Shown here: positions 60,413 to 64,000 of the stretch, piece by piece
Numbering within the stretch: position 1 is the first letter of the stretch
How the letters are laid out: each line of letters opens with the position of its first letter
Assembly (NCBI GenBank): GCA_905234145.1
Contig: CAJOGK010000001.1
Coordinates: forward strand, 62,001-126,000
Length of the DNA stretch: 64,000 nt
DNA from: an uncultured Prevotella sp.
GTDB taxonomy: Bacteria; Bacteroidota; Bacteroidia; Bacteroidales; Bacteroidaceae
Direction: 5' to 3'
Notes under the pieces: model-generated
The model's database searches: none
Told to the model about the DNA's origin: nothing
Seen by the model: only the letters and a program-made list of their open reading frames with translations
Made by a program: the position numbers and the translations under genes

Positions 60413-61390
60413 TTATTTTATTATATAGTTCTCAATATTTTTATTGCCATTCATGAAATCGCGCGCTTTCATCCTGTTTTTACCAGCCAACTGGAGTTCA
60501 TCTATCTGAAGCAGGCAATCAGCCGTCGTGATATAAAGCACACCCTTATAAACCACAATCATGCCTGGACGCATTCCCACAGACTTATCAGTCTTGGTGG
60601 TCTTGAAGATTTTCAAATCCACATTCTTGCCATCAGGGCCCATCAAGGTAGTCCACGCACCAGGATAAGGACTCAAGCCACGGATAAAGTCGTAGACACG
60701 TTTTACAGGGCGATTCCAGTTGATTTCGCAATTATTCTTAAAGAGTTTGGGAGCATCATAGAGATGCTTTACATTGCCCATCAAATCCTCTTGTGGAATA
60801 CTCTCAGGATGGCCATCGGCAGCAATAATCTTCTCCAATGTCTCCAGACAGATCTCAGCACCCAGATGCATCAAGCCGTCATAAACATATTCGACATTAG
60901 CGGTATCAGGCACGTCGAAAGGTTTCTGCATGATGACACGACCAGTATCGATATCCTTGTCGAGGAAGAAAGTGGTGACACCTGTACGTGTCTCACCATT
61001 AATCACGGCCCAGTTGATAGGAGCTGCACCACGGTATTGTGGGAGTAGGGCTGCATGCACATTGAAGGTGCCATAAGCAGGCATATCCCAAACCACCTCT
61101 GGTAACATACGGAAGGCTACTACCACCTGGAGATTGGCTTTATAGCTACGCAATTGATCGACAAAAGCAGGATCCTTCATCTTTTCAGGTTGCAACACGG
61201 GCAAGCCCTTTTCCAAGGCATATTTCTTCACCTCGGATGGCTGCAGGGTATCCTGATGGCGACCTACTGGCCTGTCGGGTTGTGTAACCACCGCCACAAC
61301 ATTGTATTCATTCTCTACCAACGCCTTCAAGGTTTCTACTGCGAACTCAGGCGTTCCCATAAACACAATACGTAAATCCTTCTTCTCCAT
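60413..61390 (-). CDS. fmt: methionyl-tRNA formyltransferase
   Basis: 325 residues. LRIVFMGTPEFAVETLKAL, the formyl-folate site FNVHAALLPQYRGAAPINWA (N-x-H-x-S/A-LLPxYRG), TGVTTFFLDKDIDTGRV, and a C-terminal domain with VLYITTADCLLQIDELQLAG. It puts a formyl group on initiator Met-tRNA using 10-formyl-tetrahydrofolate. Complete. In a run with the ClC gene and the Sua5-type gene upstream. Confidence 0.95.
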   Translation of the reverse strand: MEKKDLRIVFMGTPEFAVETLKALVENEYNVVAVVTQPDRPVGRHQDTLQPSEVKKYALEKGLPVLQPEKMKDPAFVDQLRSYKANLQVVVAFRMLPEVVWDMPAYGTFNVHAALLPQYRGAAPINWAVINGETRTGVTTFFLDKDIDTGRVIMQKPFDVPDTANVEYVYDGLMHLGAEICLETLEKIIAADGHPESIPQEDLMGNVKHLYDAPKLFKNNCEINWNRPVKRVYDFIRGLSPYPGAWTTLMGPDGKNVDLKIFKTTKTDKSVGMRPGMIVVYKGVLYITTADCLLQIDELQLAGKNRMKARDFMNGNKNIENYIIK

Positions 61391-61422
61391 ACTTTTTTAC
61401 CTTTTTACTTTTTTACCTTTCA

Positions 61423-63225
61423 TCAGTCTTCACTCATATCCGCCACCATCTTGCGATACATCGTATAAATACGTTGACGCGAGATATAGCCTTTCAGTCT
61501 GCTTTCAGCATCGAGCACAGGCAACCAATTGGCACCTGTACGATCGAAAGTACGCATCACATCTGCCATTGGCATAGTATCGCTCAATCGTGCCTTGGGC
61601 TCTGTCATCAGCTGCGATGATTTAAAATGATGATACAGTTCGATTCGGAAGACGACATTACGAATCTTCATAATATCGATTTCGCCCAAGAGCGAACCAC
61701 CTGCATCGAGCACAGGCAGCACCGTAGAGTGACTACGACTGATCTTATGTACAATCTGTCCGAGTTCCATATCGGGTGTTACACTCAGGAAATCGCGCTC
61801 GATAACAGAATCAAGATTCATCAGTGTCAGTACGGCATGGTCAGTATGATGGGTAATGAGTTTACCCTGTTTGGCCAAGCGCGAACCATAGATACTATGA
61901 GGTTCAAAAATGATAATCGTAAGATAGGCACACACACTCACAATCATCAGTGGCATAAACATGCGATAGCCGCCCGTGAGTTCTGCAATCAGGAAAATAC
62001 CCGTCAGGGGGGCATGCATCACGCCCGACATCACGCCAGCCATACCCAGCAAAGCGAAATTCTTTTCCGGTACATAAACTCCTATCTCGTTGATGTTCCA
62101 AAGGCGCGAGAACAGGAAGCCCGTAAAACACCCGATAAACAGGGATGGCGCAAACGTTCCACCACAGCCACCACCACCATTCGTAGCCGAAGTAGCAAAC
62201 ACCTTGGTAAACAGCACCAAAGCGAGATAGGGTATCAAGAGTGCACCTTGACCTGAGAAAAGTGAGTTGTTTAAGATACGGTTCCAGTCAGCTTCAGTCC
62301 TTCCGTTCAGCAAGAGATCGATACTGCTGTAGCCCTCGCCATAAAGTGCAGGGAAAAGGAAGATGAGCAAACTCAATACCGTTCCACCAATAGCTAACTT
62401 AACATAAGGCTTATCCTTGAAACGGGCAAAGATGCCCTCGCAGAAGCCCATGGTACGAATAAAGTAAAGCGATACCAAACCACAAGATATGCCAAGCAAT
62501 ACACAAGCAGGGATGCGCTCAACTGACCATTCGCTATCCAGATGGAAGGTAAACAATGCTGTATTGCCACTAAAGATATAGGTGAAGACGGTAGCCGTTA
62601 CGCATGATACCAAGATTGGTAGCAGTGCCGACATCGTCATATCGATCATCAGCACCTCCAACGTAAATACCAGTCCTGCTATCGGGGCCTTGAAGATACC
62701 GGCAATCGCACCAGCAGCACCACATCCCACCAGCGTCATCAGCATCTTACGGTCCATGTGGAAGATCTGTCCCAGATTTGAACCTATGGCAGAACCCGTG
62801 AGTACGATAGGTGCCTCAGCTCCTACAGAACCACCAAAGCCAATGGTGATGGCAGAAGCGATGACACTAGACCAGCAGTTATGTGATTTCAGGCGCGACT
62901 TATTCGTAGATATCGCATAAAGGATTCTGGTGATACCATGCGAAATATTATCCTTGACGACATAGCGCACAAAGAGCGAGGTAAGATAGATGCCCACAAC
63001 AGGATATACCAGATATAACCAGTTGGCACCAGTACGATCGAAAGAACTGGTAAGTAGCGATACAATCTGATTGATAATCCAGTGGAGCGAAAAGGCAGCA
63101 ACGGCAGCAAAGAAGCCAACGAGGAGGGCGAGAATGATCATAAACATCTTCTCGCTGACATGTGCTACGCGCCATTCGTGCAGGCGCTGAAGCATCGTAG
63201 GCTTTGTTACTGTACCATCCATCAC
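61423..63225 (-). CDS. ClC-type chloride channel/transporter with CBS domains
   Basis: 600 residues. About ten membrane helices with the ClC signatures GFGGSVGAEAPIVLTGSAIG, GCGAAGAIAGIFKAPIAGLV and NGGGGCGGTFAPSLFIGC, then two CBS domains (from about 465: VIERDFLSVTPDMELGQIVH; TMPMADVMRTFDRTGANWLP). It moves chloride, or exchanges it for protons. The CBS pair probably binds adenine nucleotides. Its stop lies 33 bases before the fmt start, and its start overlaps the Sua5-type gene by 4 bases. Confidence 0.93.
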   Translation of the reverse strand: MMDGTVTKPTMLQRLHEWRVAHVSEKMFMIILALLVGFFAAVAAFSLHWIINQIVSLLTSSFDRTGANWLYLVYPVVGIYLTSLFVRYVVKDNISHGITRILYAISTNKSRLKSHNCWSSVIASAITIGFGGSVGAEAPIVLTGSAIGSNLGQIFHMDRKMLMTLVGCGAAGAIAGIFKAPIAGLVFTLEVLMIDMTMSALLPILVSCVTATVFTYIFSGNTALFTFHLDSEWSVERIPACVLLGISCGLVSLYFIRTMGFCEGIFARFKDKPYVKLAIGGTVLSLLIFLFPALYGEGYSSIDLLLNGRTEADWNRILNNSLFSGQGALLIPYLALVLFTKVFATSATNGGGGCGGTFAPSLFIGCFTGFLFSRLWNINEIGVYVPEKNFALLGMAGVMSGVMHAPLTGIFLIAELTGGYRMFMPLMIVSVCAYLTIIIFEPHSIYGSRLAKQGKLITHHTDHAVLTLMNLDSVIERDFLSVTPDMELGQIVHKISRSHSTVLPVLDAGGSLLGEIDIMKIRNVVFRIELYHHFKSSQLMTEPKARLSDTMPMADVMRTFDRTGANWLPVLDAESRLKGYISRQRIYTMYRKMVADMSED

Positions 63226-63806
63226 TTCCTGATAATCATTACTTCTCCGTTTTCCTTCAATTTGATGATACTCGACGGGGTATGAGGCTTATGCTCCTGA
63301 CGACGACTCCAGCAGACATAATCCACCGCTTCAAGAATACGAGGGTCGATATCGCCATAGTTCTGAGCGGCAGGTTCGCCACTGATATTGGCAGAGGTTG
63401 AAACAATCGCCTTCTGGAATCGATAGCAGAGTTCCTTTGAAAAAGGCTCGTTGGTAATTCTGATTCCCACGCTACCATCCTCGGCAATCAAGTTTTCTGC
63501 CAAATTAATCGCCCCATCAAGAATCAGCGTCGTAGGTTTAGCATCTTCAGCTTCTTTCAGGCTATCGACAAGTTGCCAAGCCACATCGGGCACATTCCTG
63601 AAATAGCGCTGCATGCGGGCATCGGAATCCACCAAACAAATCAGTGCCTTTGAATCATCACGCTGTTTGATGGCATACACGCGCTTGACAGCCTCAGCAT
63701 TCGTCGCATCGCAACCAATGCCCCACACCGTATCCGTAGGATAAAGGATTACCCCACCCTTACGCATGGTCTCTACAGCGTTTTTTATATCTTGTTCTCT
63801 CGTCAT
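63222..63806 (-). CDS. Sua5/YciO/YrdC-type threonylcarbamoyl-AMP synthase
   Basis: 194 residues. GGVILYPTDTVWGIGCDATN, VYAIKQRDDSKALICLV, SVGIRITNEPFSKELCYRF and IVSTSANISGEPAA are the conserved parts of the TsaC/Sua5 core. It makes threonylcarbamoyl-AMP for t6A at position 37 of ANN-decoding tRNAs. It is the short form, without the extra Sua5 domain. The start overlaps the stop of the next gene upstream by 1 base (TAATG). Confidence 0.9.
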   Translation of the reverse strand: MTREQDIKNAVETMRKGGVILYPTDTVWGIGCDATNAEAVKRVYAIKQRDDSKALICLVDSDARMQRYFRNVPDVAWQLVDSLKEAEDAKPTTLILDGAINLAENLIAEDGSVGIRITNEPFSKELCYRFQKAIVSTSANISGEPAAQNYGDIDPRILEAVDYVCWSRRQEHKPHTPSSIIKLKENGEVMIIRK

Positions 63807-64000
63807 TAGAATTCACTTGTAAAGTGGAACTTAATATGTTTGAAGTCCTCTTGCGCCATCGAGAGTACATAGCCGGAATCAGCCAGGAACACATCGCGTC
63901 CCTCCTTATCCTTCGCCATATACTGATACTTGCGCTTCTTGAAGTTTTCTAGCTCCTGAGGATCATCGCTCTCTATCCAGCAAGCCTTATACAGATGAAC
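63806..64000 (-). CDS. C-terminal part of an unidentified protein (cut by window edge)
   Basis: 64 residues are visible: starts VHLYKACWIESDDPQELENF, ends KHIKFHFTSEF with stop at 63806-63808, overlapping the Sua5-type start. It is in the same operon. I cannot name it from this piece. Confidence 0.6.
   Translation of the reverse strand, partial: VHLYKACWIESDDPQELENFKKRKYQYMAKDKEGRDVFLADSGYVLSMAQEDFKHIKFHFTSEF

Noticed and set aside
61500-63060. The motif FDRTGANWL occurs twice in the ClC protein, with similar DNA
   Set aside because: One copy is in a loop after the first helix, one in a CBS domain where similar residues are usual; a short match, probably chance or local convergence.

Overview
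The window looks like a chromosomal segment from a Bacteroidota member close to Prevotella/Segatella. Many genes are preceded by the Bacteroidota-type promoter (TTTG, about 20 nt, TAnnTTTG). The right third holds Bacteroidales-style housekeeping genes: rny, zapA, rfbA, fmt, a ClC channel and a Sua5/YrdC-type gene. I see no rRNA, tRNA, integrase or transposase.

Layout. (1) 1-9758 is the first immune-like island. It contains the end of a TIR-WD40 protein, a broken TIR fragment, a small RyR-domain protein, a lipoprotein, and a translationally coupled set: MscS-like channel, Rossmann-RyR protein, TIR-TM-propeller protein. Then come a small Ig-like protein, a membrane-anchored PARP-like ADP-ribosyltransferase and a TIR-TM protein. 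On the minus strand follow an ECF sigma factor and a partner with C39-peptidase-like and RyR regions. (2) 9759-12450 holds a cysteine-rich DUF6078-like gene flanked by two related inverted-repeat elements, a lone AAA ATPase behind a palindromic operator, and a truncated TIR copy. (3) 12535-24458 is the second island: a TIR three-domain protein, a TIR protein with 14 WD40 repeats, two tandem DUF4062-TPR paralogues, a stand-alone DUF4062 protein coupled to a pore/Rossmann/RyR channel, and a decayed RyR gene. (4) 24459-31141 is scarred accessory DNA: a DUF234 ATPase, an ATPase scar, a WG-repeat gene with an internal amber codon, a membrane protein, a frameshifted N-formylglutamate amidohydrolase and a transglutaminase-like gene. 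(5) 31157-46719 is a type III CRISPR-Cas locus: cas6, an HD-less cas10, several fused RAMPs including a Csx10-like part (III-D-like), a CARF-HEPN ribonuclease, a RecD-like helicase, a small accessory protein, a 4-TM protein with a CARF-like domain, and an array of 43 good repeats. There is no cas1/cas2 here. (6) 46720-50933 is a repeat-rich spacer followed by a divergent Sel1/AAA pair. (7) 50939-64000 is mostly housekeeping, but metY, an ECF sigma gene and rpe each carry small frameshifting deletions.

How the genes may work together. The most interesting pattern is the repeated pairing of NAD-linked immune domains (TIR, PARP-like ART, TIR-like DUF4062) with RyR-domain proteins and ion channels. 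In one module the channel and the Rossmann-RyR part are separate, overlapping genes (1258-3482). In the other they are one protein (22232-24310). This suggests a defence or stress pathway in which TIR or ART activity yields a nucleotide signal that RyR proteins sense to open membrane channels. The gene order, overlaps and domains are seen in the sequence. The signalling link is inference. The CRISPR locus adds a second nucleotide-signalling system with one soluble and one membrane CARF-type effector.
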